64,000 nucleotides of DNA from Methylosinus sp. PW1. Lineage in GTDB: Bacteria > Pseudomonadota > Alphaproteobacteria > Rhizobiales > Beijerinckiaceae. Location: NCBI RefSeq assembly GCF_000745215.1, contig NZ_JQNK01000008.1, forward strand, positions 620,001-684,000, given 5' to 3'. The notes below the pieces were generated by a model. The model worked only from the letters and a program-made list of their open reading frames with translations, did no database searches and was not told where the DNA came from. Position numbers and translations under genes: made by a program. Numbering within the stretch: the first letter of the stretch is position 1; each line of letters opens with the position of its first letter. This document shows, piece by piece, positions 9,009 to 18,832 of the stretch.

Positions 9009-9394
9009 TGCTGCGCATTCTCAATGTCGTCGCCATTCTCGCGCTGATCGGCTCGGGCTTCTACGCTTATTCGATCAAATATCAGACCATGCTGCGCGCC
9101 GAGCAGATCAACAAGATGAAGCGCGAGGCGAAAAGCGAGCGCGACGCCATCGCCGTGCTGCGCGCCGAATGGGCCTTCATGACGCGGCCCGAGCGCGTGC
9201 AGGAGCTCGCCGACAAATATCTCGATCTGAAGCCGGTCGCCGTCACGCAGATCGCCACGGCGCAATCGCTGCCGGAAAAGCCCGAGCGCATCGACTCGAT
9301 CGGCCGCAAGCTGGACGCGCTCGGCCTCGGCGGCGCGGCGACGACGCCGGCCGCGAGCGAGGCGCCGACGACGCCGAAAGGAAAGTCGCGATGA
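9008..9394 (+). CDS. ftsL: Cell division protein FtsL-like
   Basis: 128 aa bitopic membrane protein. There is a short cytoplasmic start, one transmembrane helix (about residues 4-22, ILNVVAILALIGSGFYAYSI), then a helical coiled-coil region (AEQINKMKREAKSERDAIAVL) and the EWAFMTRPERVQELADKYLDL segment typical of alphaproteobacterial FtsL. The C-terminus is Ala/Thr/Pro-rich. FtsL joins FtsB and FtsQ in the divisome. Small size and low conservation make the call rest on topology, motif and position between rsmH and ftsI. It overlaps both neighbours (1 and 4 bp). Confidence 0.85.
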   Translation: MLRILNVVAILALIGSGFYAYSIKYQTMLRAEQINKMKREAKSERDAIAVLRAEWAFMTRPERVQELADKYLDLKPVAVTQIATAQSLPEKPERIDSIGRKLDALGLGGAATTPAASEAPTTPKGKSR

Positions 9395-11160
9395 CGACAG
9401 CCGACACTGTGACGAAAGCCGCGAAGCGAGGCCTGCGCGGGCCGCTCGACGGGCTGTTCACCACCTCGCTCGGCAAGACAGGCGCGCGCATGCGCATCGT
9501 CGCCGTGGGCTTTTGCTGCCTCTATGTCGGCATTGGCGCGCGTCTCGTCGCCATCGGCTTCAAGCCCGATCCGACGACGATGCGCCGCGCCTCCGGCGAG
9601 CCCATCGCCGCCTCGCGCCCCGATGTGCTCGATCGCAATGGCGAGATACTCGCGACCGATGTGAAGACCATGTCGGTCTTCGCCGAGCCGCGCCGGCTCA
9701 TCGACAAGGACGAGGCGACGGAGCTGCTGACTGCGGTGCTGCCCAATGTCGACTCGCGCGAATTGCGCGAGCGTCTCGCCTCGCGCAAGGGCTTCGTCTG
9801 GGTGAAGCGCGAGGTGACGCCGAAGCAGCGAGACGAGGTGTTTCATCTCGGCCTGCCGGGCGTCGGCCTCGCGCCGGAGAACAAGCGCGTCTATCCCAAT
9901 GGGCCGGCGGGCGCGCATGTGCTCGGCTATGTCAATATCGACAACGCCGGCATCGCCGGAATCGAGAAATATATCGACGGGCAAGGCCTCGCCGATCTGC
10001 ATGACGCCGGCTTCAGCCTGACGCCGGAGGAGCTGAAGCCCATCTCGCTGTCGATCGACATCAAGGCGACGCACGCCATTCGCGACGAGCTGGAAAAAGG
10101 CGTCGCGCATTTCAAGGCCAAGGCCGGCGCTGCTGCGATCATGGACGTCAACACGGGCGAGATCATCGCGCTCGCCTCGCTGCCGGATTATGATCCCAAC
10201 AAGCCCGGCGACATGCGCGATCCGACGATCATCAATCGCATGAATGTCGGCGTCTATGAGATGGGCTCCACCTTCAAGGCGCTCACCATCGCAATGGCGC
10301 TCGACTCCGGCAAGGTCAATCTCAACTCGCGGCTCGACGCGCGCGGCACGCTCAATTTCGGCCGCTTCCGCATCCATGATTATCACGCCACCAATCGCGT
10401 GCTCACCCTGCCGGAAGTGTTCACGCATTCCTCCAACATCGGCACGGCGCGCATGGCGCTCGGTCAGGGCGTCGAGCGGCACAAGGCGTTTTTGCGCAAG
10501 ATGGGCCAGCTCTCGCGCATGCGCACCGAGCTGCCGGAGAGCGCCGAGCCGATCGTGCCGAAGAATTGGGGCGAGCTGAACACCATGACCATCGCCTTCG
10601 GCCATGGTCTCGCCGTCGCGCCGCTGCAGGCGATGATGGCGGTCGGCGCGCTGATGAACGGCGGCTATCTGATGACGCCCACTTTCCTCAAGCGCAGCGA
10701 GGAGGAGGCGAAGAAGAGCGCCGTGCAGGTAATCAGGCCGGAAACCAGCGAATCCATGCGCTATCTCATGCGGCTCAACGCCGAGATCGGCTCCGCCAGG
10801 AAGGTCAACGTCAACGGCTATTTCGTCGGCGGCAAGACCGGAACGGCGGAAAAGGTGATCGGCGGCCATTATTCCAAGACCCGCCTCTTCACCACTTTCA
10901 TGGCGGTGGCGCCGGCGGACAAACCGAAGTATTTGTTCCTCACCATAATGGACGAGCCGCAGGGCCTGCCGGAGACCGGAGGCTACGCCACGGCCGCCTA
11001 TAACTCGGGCCAGGTGACGGGGCAGATCATCGAGCGCGTCGGCCCGCTGCTCGGCCTGCCGCCGCGCTTCGAATTGCCGACGCAGCCTTTCCCGCTGCTC
11101 GCCAAGCTCGGCTATGGCATAGCCAATAATCCCGCTGTTCCCGGCGGGGGAGGGCATTGA
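9391..11160 (+). CDS. ftsI: Peptidoglycan D,D-transpeptidase FtsI (PBP3)
   Basis: 589 aa. This class B penicillin-binding protein cross-links septal murein. A cytoplasmic start and one transmembrane helix (about 35-55) precede the PBP dimer domain (RPDVLDRNGEILATDV). The transpeptidase domain has S293-T-F-K, S347-S-N and K482-T-G. The start ATG at 9391 forms an ATGA overlap with ftsL; the open frame extends further upstream only as a shadow of rsmH and ftsL. The TGA overlaps the murE ATG by one base. Confidence 0.95.
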   Translation: MTTADTVTKAAKRGLRGPLDGLFTTSLGKTGARMRIVAVGFCCLYVGIGARLVAIGFKPDPTTMRRASGEPIAASRPDVLDRNGEILATDVKTMSVFAEPRRLIDKDEATELLTAVLPNVDSRELRERLASRKGFVWVKREVTPKQRDEVFHLGLPGVGLAPENKRVYPNGPAGAHVLGYVNIDNAGIAGIEKYIDGQGLADLHDAGFSLTPEELKPISLSIDIKATHAIRDELEKGVAHFKAKAGAAAIMDVNTGEIIALASLPDYDPNKPGDMRDPTIINRMNVGVYEMGSTFKALTIAMALDSGKVNLNSRLDARGTLNFGRFRIHDYHATNRVLTLPEVFTHSSNIGTARMALGQGVERHKAFLRKMGQLSRMRTELPESAEPIVPKNWGELNTMTIAFGHGLAVAPLQAMMAVGALMNGGYLMTPTFLKRSEEEAKKSAVQVIRPETSESMRYLMRLNAEIGSARKVNVNGYFVGGKTGTAEKVIGGHYSKTRLFTTFMAVAPADKPKYLFLTIMDEPQGLPETGGYATAAYNSGQVTGQIIERVGPLLGLPPRFELPTQPFPLLAKLGYGIANNPAVPGGGGH

Positions 11161-12608
11161 TGCGATTTTCCGACCTTCTCGACGAAGCGACGGCGGCGAA
11201 CCTCGGCGATCTCGATATCGCCGGCGTCACCGCCGACAGCCGCGACGTGCGCGAAGGCTATGCTTTCTTCGCCGTGCCGGGCCACGCCGGCGACGGCCTC
11301 GCTTATGTCGCCGATGCGCGCTCGCGCGGCGCGCGCGTGGTCGTCGCGCCGCACGCGGCCGAGGTCGGGCTGCCGCTGCTGGTGGTCGCGGATGTGCGCG
11401 CAGCGCTCGCCCATGCGGCGGCGCGGTTTTTCTCGCGCCAGCCGCAGATCGTCGCCGCTGTGACAGGCACCAGCGGCAAAAGCTCGGTCGTCGATTTCCT
11501 GCGCCAAATCTGGCTCACCCTCGGCCGCGATGCGGCTTCGCTCGGCACGATCGGAATCGTCGACAAGAACGGCGCACATTACGGCTCGCTGACGACGCCG
11601 GGACCTGTGGCGCTGCATCAGTCGCTCGATGCGCTCGCCGTGCGCGGCGTCACCCATCTCGCTATGGAGGCGTCCTCGCTCGGCATAGATCAGCGCCGCC
11701 TCGACGGCGTGCGTCTGACGGTCGGCGCCTTCACCAATTTCTCGCGCGATCATCTCGATCATCACCGCGATCTCGAGGAGTATTTCGAGGCGAAGATGCG
11801 CCTCTTCGATACGCTGCTGGCGCCCGGCCAGACGGCGGTGATCGACGCCGACAGTTCCGTGGCGGCGCGCGTGATCGACATTTGCGAGAAGCGCGGGCTG
11901 ACGATCTTCGATGTCGGCGAAAAGGGCCGCGCAATATCGCTGCTCGAGGCGGATGCGCAGGCGCTCGGCTCGCGCTTGCGGCTGCGTTGCGGCGACGAGA
12001 CTTTCGCCGTCGCTCTGCCGCTCGCCGGCGCGTTTCAAATTTCCAATGCGCTGGTCGCCGTCGGCATGGCGATCGCTTGCGGCGAAGCGCCGGCGCAGGT
12101 TTTCGCGGCGCTGGAGAAATTGCGCGGCGCGCCCGGACGGCTGGAGCTCATCGGCGCGCGCGACGGCGCGCCCGTCTTCGTCGATTACGCCCATAAGCCC
12201 GATGCGCTGGACAAGGTGCTGGCCGCCCTGCGTCCTCTGGCGAAGGGACGGCTCGTCGTCGTCTTCGGCGCCGGCGGCGATCGCGACAGAGGCAAGCGTC
12301 CCTTGATGGGCGAGATCGCGGCGCGCGCGGCGGATGTGGTCGTCGTCACCGACGACAATCCGCGCAGCGAGGAGCCGGCCTCGATCCGCGCCGCCATATT
12401 GGCGGCGGCGCGCGGCGCGAAGGGCGCGGAGATTCACGAGATCGGCGACCGCGCCGCGGCGATCCGCGCGGCGGTCTCCTGGCTGCGCGAGGGCGATGCG
12501 CTGGTGGTCGCCGGAAAGGGCCATGAAACGGGCCAGATCGTCGGCGATCAGGTCCTGCCATTCTCCGACCGCGCGGCGGTCGAGGCGGCCTTGCAGGGTG
12601 GGACTTGA
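11160..12608 (+). CDS. murE: UDP-MurNAc-L-Ala-D-Glu:meso-diaminopimelate ligase
   Basis: 482 aa cytoplasmic Mur ligase that adds the third stem-peptide residue. ATP loop TGTSGKSSVVDFL (about residue 101), central motifs HLAMEASSLGI and NFSRDHLDHH, and the C-terminal D-N-P-R motif (VVTDDNPRSEEP) that selects meso-diaminopimelate over lysine. The ATG at 11160 overlaps the ftsI stop (TGATG). The next gene, murF, starts directly after its stop. Confidence 0.95.
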   Translation: MRFSDLLDEATAANLGDLDIAGVTADSRDVREGYAFFAVPGHAGDGLAYVADARSRGARVVVAPHAAEVGLPLLVVADVRAALAHAAARFFSRQPQIVAAVTGTSGKSSVVDFLRQIWLTLGRDAASLGTIGIVDKNGAHYGSLTTPGPVALHQSLDALAVRGVTHLAMEASSLGIDQRRLDGVRLTVGAFTNFSRDHLDHHRDLEEYFEAKMRLFDTLLAPGQTAVIDADSSVAARVIDICEKRGLTIFDVGEKGRAISLLEADAQALGSRLRLRCGDETFAVALPLAGAFQISNALVAVGMAIACGEAPAQVFAALEKLRGAPGRLELIGARDGAPVFVDYAHKPDALDKVLAALRPLAKGRLVVVFGAGGDRDRGKRPLMGEIAARAADVVVVTDDNPRSEEPASIRAAILAAARGAKGAEIHEIGDRAAAIRAAVSWLREGDALVVAGKGHETGQIVGDQVLPFSDRAAVEAALQGGT

Positions 12609-14027
12609 ATGAAACAGCAAGCGCTATGGACCGGACTGGGGCTGATCGGGGCCTTGCGCGCGCGCATCAGCGGCGGCTTGCCGCGCGACGTCAATGGCGT
12701 CTCCATCGACACGCGCACGCTGGCGCCGGGCGATCTCTTCTTCGCCATAAAGGGCGAGGCGCGCGACGGTCATGATTTCGTGCGCATGGCTTTCGAGCGC
12801 GGCGCCGCGGGCGCGGTGATCGACGACGCGCACGCGAGCGAATTTCGTGATCTCTCGCCGCTCTATGTCGTGCGCGATGTGCAGGAATCGCTGGAATATC
12901 TCGGCGCCCGCGCGCGCGAGCGCTCGCCCGCCTTTATAGCGGCGATCACCGGCTCGGTCGGCAAGACCTCGACCAAGGACATGGCGAAGACGTTGTTCTC
13001 GCGCTTCGGCGAGACGCACGCCTCCGCCGCGTCCTACAACAACCAATGGGGCGTGCCGCTGTCGCTCTCGCGAATGCCGGCGTCGGCGCGCTACGGCCTA
13101 TTCGAGATCGGCATGAATCACGCGGGCGAGATCGCGTCGCTCGTGCGCTTCGTCGAGCCGCATGTCGCCGTGGTGACGCGCGTCGCGCCCGTGCATCTCG
13201 AGCATTTCGCCTCGCTCGAGGCCATAGCGGCGGCGAAGTCCGAGGTTTTTTCCGGCCTCGTCGAAGGCGGCGTCGCCATCATCAATCGCGACGACGAGAC
13301 TTATGAGACGCTGCTGGAAGGCGCCGCCGCCTCCCGAGCCGCGCATGTCTTCTCCTTCGGCGAGAGCGAGGCCGCGCAGGCGCGGCTGCTCTCCTACGAC
13401 GGCGAGAGCCAAGTCGCCGAGGCGGAGATTTTCGGCCGCCGCCTGCGTTATCGCATCGGCGCGCCGGGCAAGCATTTCGCGATCAATTCGCTCGCCGTGC
13501 TGACCATCGCCCATGTCTTCGGCATAGATATCGCCGAGGCGGCGGAGACGCTCGCCGATTTCGCGCCGCCCAAGGGACGCGGCCGTCGCGAGACGCTCGC
13601 GATCGGCGGCGGCGCCCTCACGCTCATCGACGAGAGCTACAACGCCAATCCCACCTCCATGCGCGCGGCTTTCGATCTCATCGGCGCGGAGAAGAGCGCG
13701 CGGCGACGCATCGCCGTTCTCGGCGACATGCTGGAGCTCGGGCCGAGCGCCGGCGAATTGCACGCGGGACTCGCCAAAGACCTCGAGGCGGCGAGCGTCG
13801 ATCTCCTCTTCACCGCCGGCCCGCTGATGGCGCGGCTGTTCTACGCCGCACCCGAGCCTATGCGCGGCGCGCATCGCGCCAACGCCGCCGAGCTCGAGGA
13901 AGCGGTTCTCTCCGCGCTCGCGCCGGGCGATGTGGTCATGATCAAGGGCTCGAACGGCTCGCGCATGGCGCGCATCGTCGAGGCGATCAGAACGAAATTC
14001 CCGGCCGAAACCGAAGCGGCCTCGTAA
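12609..14027 (+). CDS. murF: UDP-MurNAc-tripeptide:D-Ala-D-Ala ligase
   Basis: 472 aa. It adds D-Ala-D-Ala to the UDP-MurNAc tripeptide. The Mur ligase fold shows the P-loop TGSVGKTSTKDM (about residue 115), FEIGMNHAGEI, and the C-terminal DESYNANPTSMRAA and LGDMLELG signatures of MurF. The start codon directly follows the murE stop with no gap. A 12 bp gap with an AAGGAAAAG ribosome site leads to mraY. Confidence 0.95.
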   Translation: MKQQALWTGLGLIGALRARISGGLPRDVNGVSIDTRTLAPGDLFFAIKGEARDGHDFVRMAFERGAAGAVIDDAHASEFRDLSPLYVVRDVQESLEYLGARARERSPAFIAAITGSVGKTSTKDMAKTLFSRFGETHASAASYNNQWGVPLSLSRMPASARYGLFEIGMNHAGEIASLVRFVEPHVAVVTRVAPVHLEHFASLEAIAAAKSEVFSGLVEGGVAIINRDDETYETLLEGAAASRAAHVFSFGESEAAQARLLSYDGESQVAEAEIFGRRLRYRIGAPGKHFAINSLAVLTIAHVFGIDIAEAAETLADFAPPKGRGRRETLAIGGGALTLIDESYNANPTSMRAAFDLIGAEKSARRRIAVLGDMLELGPSAGELHAGLAKDLEAASVDLLFTAGPLMARLFYAAPEPMRGAHRANAAELEEAVLSALAPGDVVMIKGSNGSRMARIVEAIRTKFPAETEAAS

Positions 14028-14039
14028 AGGAAAAGACGA

Positions 14040-15122
14040 ATGCTGACGCTGCTCGCGGACTTCTCGCATCTCTTCGGTCCGCTGAACCTCTTCCGCTACA
14101 TCACCTTCCGCGCCGCCGGCGCGGCGGCGACGGCGCTGTTCTTCGTCTTTTTCTTCGGCCCCTCCATCATCGATGCGCTGCGCATAAAGCAGGGCAAGGG
14201 CCAGCCCATTCGCGAGGACGGCCCGGCCTCGCATCTGCTCACCAAAAAAGGCACGCCGACCATGGGCGGGCTGATGATCCTCTCGGGTCTGCTCGTCGCC
14301 ACTCTCCTCTGGGCGAATTTGAAGAACTCCTATGTGTGGATCGTCATTCTCGTCACCGCCTCTTTCGGCGCGATCGGCTTCTACGACGATTATCTGAAGG
14401 TGACGAAGCAATCGCACAAAGGCTTTTCCGGCAAGGCGCGGCTCGCGCTCGAGTTCGCGGTCGCTGGCCTCGCCTGCTATGCGCTCACCACGGTCGGCGG
14501 CGACAATATGTCCAAGCTGGCGCTGCCGCTGCTCAAGGGCTACGCCTTCTCGCTCGGCTGGCTGTTCATTCCCTTCGGCGCCTTCGTCATCGTGGCGGCG
14601 GGCAATTGCGTCAATCTCACCGATGGTCTCGACGGCCTCGCCATCGTGCCGTCGATGATCGCCGCTGGGGCTTTCGCCATCATCGCCTATCTCGTCGGCA
14701 ATTCGATCTTCTCGGATTATCTCGGCGTCAATCACGTCGCTGGCACCGGCGAGCTCACCATCGTCTGCGCGGCGCTCATCGGCTCCGGCCTCGGCTTTCT
14801 GTGGTTCAACGCGCCGCCGGCGCAGATTTTCATGGGCGACACCGGCTCGCTCGCGCTCGGCGGATTGCTCGGAACCATTTCGGTCGCCATCAAGCAGGAG
14901 TTCGTGCTCGTCATCATCGGCGGCCTCTTCGTGCTCGAGGGCGCCTCCGTCATCGTGCAGGTGGCGAGCTTCAAGCTCACCGGCAAGCGGGTGTTTCGCA
15001 TGGCGCCGATCCATCATCACTTCGAGCAGATGGGCTGGACCGAGCCGCAGATCGTCATTCGCTTCTGGATCATCTCCTTCGTGCTCGCCCTTCTCGGGCT
15101 CTCCTCGCTGAAGCTGAGGTGA
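14040..15122 (+). CDS. mraY: Phospho-MurNAc-pentapeptide transferase (lipid I synthase)
   Basis: 360 aa, about 10 transmembrane helices. It transfers phospho-MurNAc-pentapeptide to undecaprenyl phosphate. Conserved landmarks: [10 protein letters not shown], the Asp pair in GFYDDYLK (about 118-119), [11 protein letters not shown] (nucleophile region), [12 protein letters not shown] and MAPIHHHFE. Length and order of motifs are normal. It is followed 4 bp later by murD. Confidence 0.96.
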   Translation: MLTLLADFSHLFGPLNLFRYITFRAAGAAATALFFVFFFGPSIIDALRIKQGKGQPIREDGPASHLLTKKGTPTMGGLMILSGLLVATLLWANLKNSYVWIVILVTASFGAIGFYDDYLKVTKQSHKGFSGKARLALEFAVAGLACYALTTVGGDNMSKLALPLLKGYAFSLGWLFIPFGAFVIVAAGNCVNLTDGLDGLAIVPSMIAAGAFAIIAYLVGNSIFSDYLGVNHVAGTGELTIVCAALIGSGLGFLWFNAPPAQIFMGDTGSLALGGLLGTISVAIKQEFVLVIIGGLFVLEGASVIVQVASFKLTGKRVFRMAPIHHHFEQMGWTEPQIVIRFWIISFVLALLGLSSLKLR

Positions 15123-15126
15123 GCGC

Positions 15127-16551
15127 ATGACTCCGGCGACGACATTTGCAGGGCGCAAGGTCGCGCTCTTTGGGCTCGGCGGCTCCGGCCTCTCGACGGC
15201 GCGCGCGTTGATCGCAGGCGGCGCGAATGTCGCCGCCTGGGACGATGGCGAGGCCGGCCGCGCCAAGGCGCAGGCGCAGGGCGTCGAGATCGTCGATCTG
15301 ACGAGCGCGGATTGGCGCGAGTTCTCCGCGCTCATTCTCTCGCCCGGCGTGCCGCTGACACATCCAGAGCCGCATTGGACCGTCGCGCGCGCGCGTGAGG
15401 CGGGCGTCGAGGTGATCGGCGACATAGAGCTGTTCTGTCGTGAGCGGCAGGCGAAGGCGCCCGGCGCGCCCTTCATCGCCATCACCGGCACCAATGGCAA
15501 ATCGACGACGACGGCGCTGATCGCGCATCTTCTGCGCAGCGCCGGCAAGGACGTGCAGCTCGGCGGCAATATCGGCACGCCGATTCTCGATCTCGAGCCG
15601 CCCTCGGAGGCGCGCATTCACGTCATCGAATGCTCGTCCTTTCAGATCGATCTCACGCCTTCGCTCGCGCCGTCCATCGGCATTCTCATCAATCTGACGC
15701 CGGATCATATCGACCGGCACGGAACGATGGAGAATTACGCTGCGGTGAAGGAACGTCTCGTCGCCGGCGCCGATGTCGCGCTGATCGGCGTCGACGACGC
15801 TTTCTCTCACGCGATCGGCGCGCGGCTGACCGAGCGAGGCCGCGAGGGTCAGCGCATCTATCCCGTCTCCGCCGCGCGCGCGCTCGATTGGGGCTTTTTC
15901 ATCGAGGACCGCAAGGCGCTCTATCGCGAGGCCGGCCATGCGCCGGAGGAGACCGAGACGCTCGGCGATCTCGAGGGCGCGCGCGCATTGCGCGGCGCGC
16001 ATAATGCGCAGAACGCCGCCTTCGCCGCCGCCGCCGCCTGGCATTGCGGGCTCTCCTGCGCGGAGATCGCGCGCGGGCTGCTCACCTATCCCGGCCTGCC
16101 GCATCGCATGGAGGAGGTGGGGCGTCGCGGACGCGTCGTCTTCGTCAACGACTCGAAAGCCACCAACGCCGACGCCGCGGAGAAGGCGCTGCTCTCCTAT
16201 GACGATATTTTCTGGATCGCCGGCGGCAAGGCCAAGGAGGGCGGCATAGAGCCGCTGCGTCCGCTCTTCCCGCGCATCGTCAAAGCCTATCTCATCGGCG
16301 CGGCGGCGCAGGATTTCGCGCGCACGCTCGAGGGCGCCGTGACCTATGAGCAATGCGGAACGCTCGATGCGGCGATCGCGCGCGCGGCCGAGGAGGCCGC
16401 GCTGAGCGAGGCGCGCGAGCCCGTGGTGCTGCTGTCGCCGGCCTGCGCCTCTTATGATCAATTCGCCAATTTCGAAGCGCGCGGCGACGCTTTTCGCCTG
16501 CTCGCGTGCGAGCTGCATGCGCATGCGCCCATTGCCGGAGAAAGCCTATGA
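15127..16551 (+). CDS. murD: UDP-MurNAc-L-alanine:D-glutamate ligase
   Basis: 474 aa. It adds D-Glu to UDP-MurNAc-L-Ala. N-terminal Rossmann-like UDP-binding domain (VALFGLGGSGLSTARAL), P-loop ITGTNGKSTTTAL (about 120), ECSSFQID, NLTPDHIDRHG and the C-terminal NDSKATNADAAEKAL and LLSPACASYDQF motifs. The stop overlaps the ftsW ATG (ATGA). Confidence 0.96.
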   Translation: MTPATTFAGRKVALFGLGGSGLSTARALIAGGANVAAWDDGEAGRAKAQAQGVEIVDLTSADWREFSALILSPGVPLTHPEPHWTVARAREAGVEVIGDIELFCRERQAKAPGAPFIAITGTNGKSTTTALIAHLLRSAGKDVQLGGNIGTPILDLEPPSEARIHVIECSSFQIDLTPSLAPSIGILINLTPDHIDRHGTMENYAAVKERLVAGADVALIGVDDAFSHAIGARLTERGREGQRIYPVSAARALDWGFFIEDRKALYREAGHAPEETETLGDLEGARALRGAHNAQNAAFAAAAAWHCGLSCAEIARGLLTYPGLPHRMEEVGRRGRVVFVNDSKATNADAAEKALLSYDDIFWIAGGKAKEGGIEPLRPLFPRIVKAYLIGAAAQDFARTLEGAVTYEQCGTLDAAIARAAEEAALSEAREPVVLLSPACASYDQFANFEARGDAFRLLACELHAHAPIAGESL

Positions 16552-17711
16552 TCTCGCGCGCGGAGCGTTCCACTTTCTCTGATTGGGCCTGGACGATCGA
16601 TCGCTGGCTCCTCGTCGGCGTCGCGCTGCTCATCGTCTGCGGCCTCGTCTTCGCCATGGCCGGCAGCCCGCCCGTCGCCGAGCGGCTGCATCTCTCCACC
16701 TTCTATTTCGTGCATCGGCAGGTGCTGTATCTCGGTCCAGCGGTCCTCGTGATGATCGGCGTCTCCTTTCTCACGCCGCGTCATGTGCGCCGTGCGGCGA
16801 TACTGCTGTGGATCGTCTCGCTCGCGCTCGTCGTCTGCACGCTGTTCTTCGGCCAGGAGGTGAAGGGCGCCAAGCGCTGGATCTTCGGCGTTCAGCCCTC
16901 CGAATTTTTGAAGCCGGCCTTCGTCATCATGGCGGCCTGGGCGTTTTCGGAAGGCGCCAAGCGCAAGGACGTTCCCGGCAATCTGCTCGCCATCGCTCTG
17001 CTGCCCGTCACCGTCGCGCCGTTGGTGCTGCAGCCGGACATCGGCCAGACCATGCTGATCTCGCTCGTCTGGGCGGGGCTGCTGTTCATGGCCGGCATTC
17101 ACTGGTTCTGGATTTTCGGCGTCGGCGGCGCAGGCGCGGTCGGCGCGGTCGCGGCCTATAAGTTTTTGCCGCATGTGCATGCGCGCGTGACGCGATTTCT
17201 CGATCCGCAAGCGGCGGGGCAGGGCGTCGCCGACACATTCCAGGCCGATACGGCGCTCTACAGCTTCATCAGCGGCTCCTGGTTCGGCAAAGGGCCGGGC
17301 GAAGGCACGCTGAAGCGCATCTTGCCGGATGCGCATACGGATACGATCTTCGCCGTCATCGGCGAGGAGTTCGGCCTCTTCGTCTGTATGGCGGTGGCGG
17401 CGATCTACAGCCTCATCGTGCTGCGCGGACTCTATTCCGCCTCGCGCAATGACGACGCCTTCTGCGGCTTTGCGACCGCCGGCCTCGTCATGCTGTTCGG
17501 CCTGCAGGCTGCGATCAATATGGCGGTCAATCTGCAGCTCATGCCGTCGAAGGGCATGACGCTTCCCTTCATCTCCTATGGCGGCTCCTCGCTCATCTCG
17601 CTGGCGCTCGGCTTCGGTTTTCTGCTCGCCGTCACGCGTCGGCGCCCGCATATAGAACCCATCGTCGAGACGGCGCATGTCGGCCCCGCGCCGATGGGAG
17701 CGGCGGCATGA
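16548..17711 (+). CDS. ftsW: Lipid II polymerase FtsW (SEDS family)
   Basis: 387 aa polytopic membrane glycosyltransferase that polymerises septal glycan with FtsI. SEDS landmarks: KGAKRWI, QPSEFLKPAFV, LQPDIGQTML, GWF-type GSWFGKGPGEG, PDAHTDTIFAVIGEE and NLQLMPSKGMTLPFISYGGSS. The ATG at 16548 gives an ATGA overlap with murD; an in-frame GTG 42 bp upstream is less likely. The stop overlaps murG by 4 bp. Confidence 0.95.
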   Translation: MISRAERSTFSDWAWTIDRWLLVGVALLIVCGLVFAMAGSPPVAERLHLSTFYFVHRQVLYLGPAVLVMIGVSFLTPRHVRRAAILLWIVSLALVVCTLFFGQEVKGAKRWIFGVQPSEFLKPAFVIMAAWAFSEGAKRKDVPGNLLAIALLPVTVAPLVLQPDIGQTMLISLVWAGLLFMAGIHWFWIFGVGGAGAVGAVAAYKFLPHVHARVTRFLDPQAAGQGVADTFQADTALYSFISGSWFGKGPGEGTLKRILPDAHTDTIFAVIGEEFGLFVCMAVAAIYSLIVLRGLYSASRNDDAFCGFATAGLVMLFGLQAAINMAVNLQLMPSKGMTLPFISYGGSSLISLALGFGFLLAVTRRRPHIEPIVETAHVGPAPMGAAA

Positions 17712-18832
17712 GCGCGCCCGTTCTGCTCGCCGCCGGCGGCACCGGCGGGCATCTCTTTCCAGCTGAAGCGCTGGCGTATGCGCTGCGCGCGCGCGGGCTC
17801 GAGGTGGAGCTCGTCACCGATGAGCGCGCCTTGCGCTATGGCGGCGAATTTCCTGCGCGCGCAATGCACACGATCGCTTCCGCGACGCCGCGCGGCGGCT
17901 CGGCCCTCGCCAAGGCGAAGGCCATTGCGACGCTCGGCGTCGGCGCCTTGCAAGCGCTGCTTCTCCTGCGGCGCATTCGCCCGCTCGCCGTCGTCGGCTT
18001 CGGCGGCTATCCCAGCGTGCCGCCGCTCTTCGCCGCCTCGCTTTTGCGCATTCCCACCGTGCTGCACGAGGCGAATGCGGTGATGGGCCGCGCCAATTCC
18101 TTTCTCGCCGGCCGCGTCGATAGCGTTGCGTCGGGCTTTCCGCTCGCCGGCGTTTCGGCTGCGCTGGCCGAAAAGATTGTCGTCACCGGCAATCCGCTGC
18201 GTCCCGCCGCGCTCGCCGCCGCCGCGACGCCCTATCCGGGCTTCGAGGATAGCAAGCTGCGCCTGCTCGTCACCGGCGGCTCGCAGGGCGCGCGGGTGAT
18301 GTCTGATATCGTGCCGGCGGCGCTCGAATCTCTGCCGAAGGATTTGCGCGAGCGCATCGAGCTGACGCAGCAGGCGCGCGAGGAAGATCTCGCGCGCGTC
18401 ACCATGGCTTATGCGCGCGCCGGAATTGTCGCGCAGATCGCGCCCTTCTTCGCCGATCTGCCGGAGCGCATCGCGCATGCGCATCTCGTGATCGCGCGCG
18501 CCGGCGCCTCCACCGTCACCGAGCTGGCGGCGATCGGGCGGCCGAGCATTCTCGTGCCGCTGCCGCATGCGTTGGACCAAGATCAGGCGGCCAACGCCGC
18601 CGTGCTGGCGAAATCCGGCGCGGCGGAGGTCGTGCGCCAAGCCGATTTCACGCCGCAATGGCTCGCCGAACGCATCGCCGCGCTCGCGGCAGACGGCGGC
18701 GAATTGCAGCGGCGCGCGCAGGCGGCGAAAAGCGTCGGCGTGACCGACGCGGCCGAGCGACTCGCCGATCTCGTGCTCGCCGTCGCGCAGAAGAGAGAGA
18801 GCGCCGCGCCGGCGCCGGGGAGTCAGATATGA
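17708..18832 (+). CDS. murG: Lipid II synthase MurG (GlcNAc transferase)
   Basis: 374 aa peripheral membrane GT28 enzyme that turns lipid I into lipid II. N-terminal Gly loop [16 protein letters not shown], second loop [38 protein letters not shown], and the UDP-GlcNAc site [31 protein letters not shown]. Starts and ends in ATGA overlaps with ftsW and murC. Confidence 0.96.
   Translation: MSAPVLLAAGGTGGHLFPAEALAYALRARGLEVELVTDERALRYGGEFPARAMHTIASATPRGGSALAKAKAIATLGVGALQALLLLRRIRPLAVVGFGGYPSVPPLFAASLLRIPTVLHEANAVMGRANSFLAGRVDSVASGFPLAGVSAALAEKIVVTGNPLRPAALAAAATPYPGFEDSKLRLLVTGGSQGARVMSDIVPAALESLPKDLRERIELTQQAREEDLARVTMAYARAGIVAQIAPFFADLPERIAHAHLVIARAGASTVTELAAIGRPSILVPLPHALDQDQAANAAVLAKSGAAEVVRQADFTPQWLAERIAALAADGGELQRRAQAAKSVGVTDAAERLADLVLAVAQKRESAAPAPGSQI

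Noticed and set aside
13098-15617. Minus-strand open frame of 839 codons across murF, mraY and murD
   Set aside because: It spans three certain genes in antisense and has shadow-type composition (Glu/Arg/Asp-rich repeats without structure).
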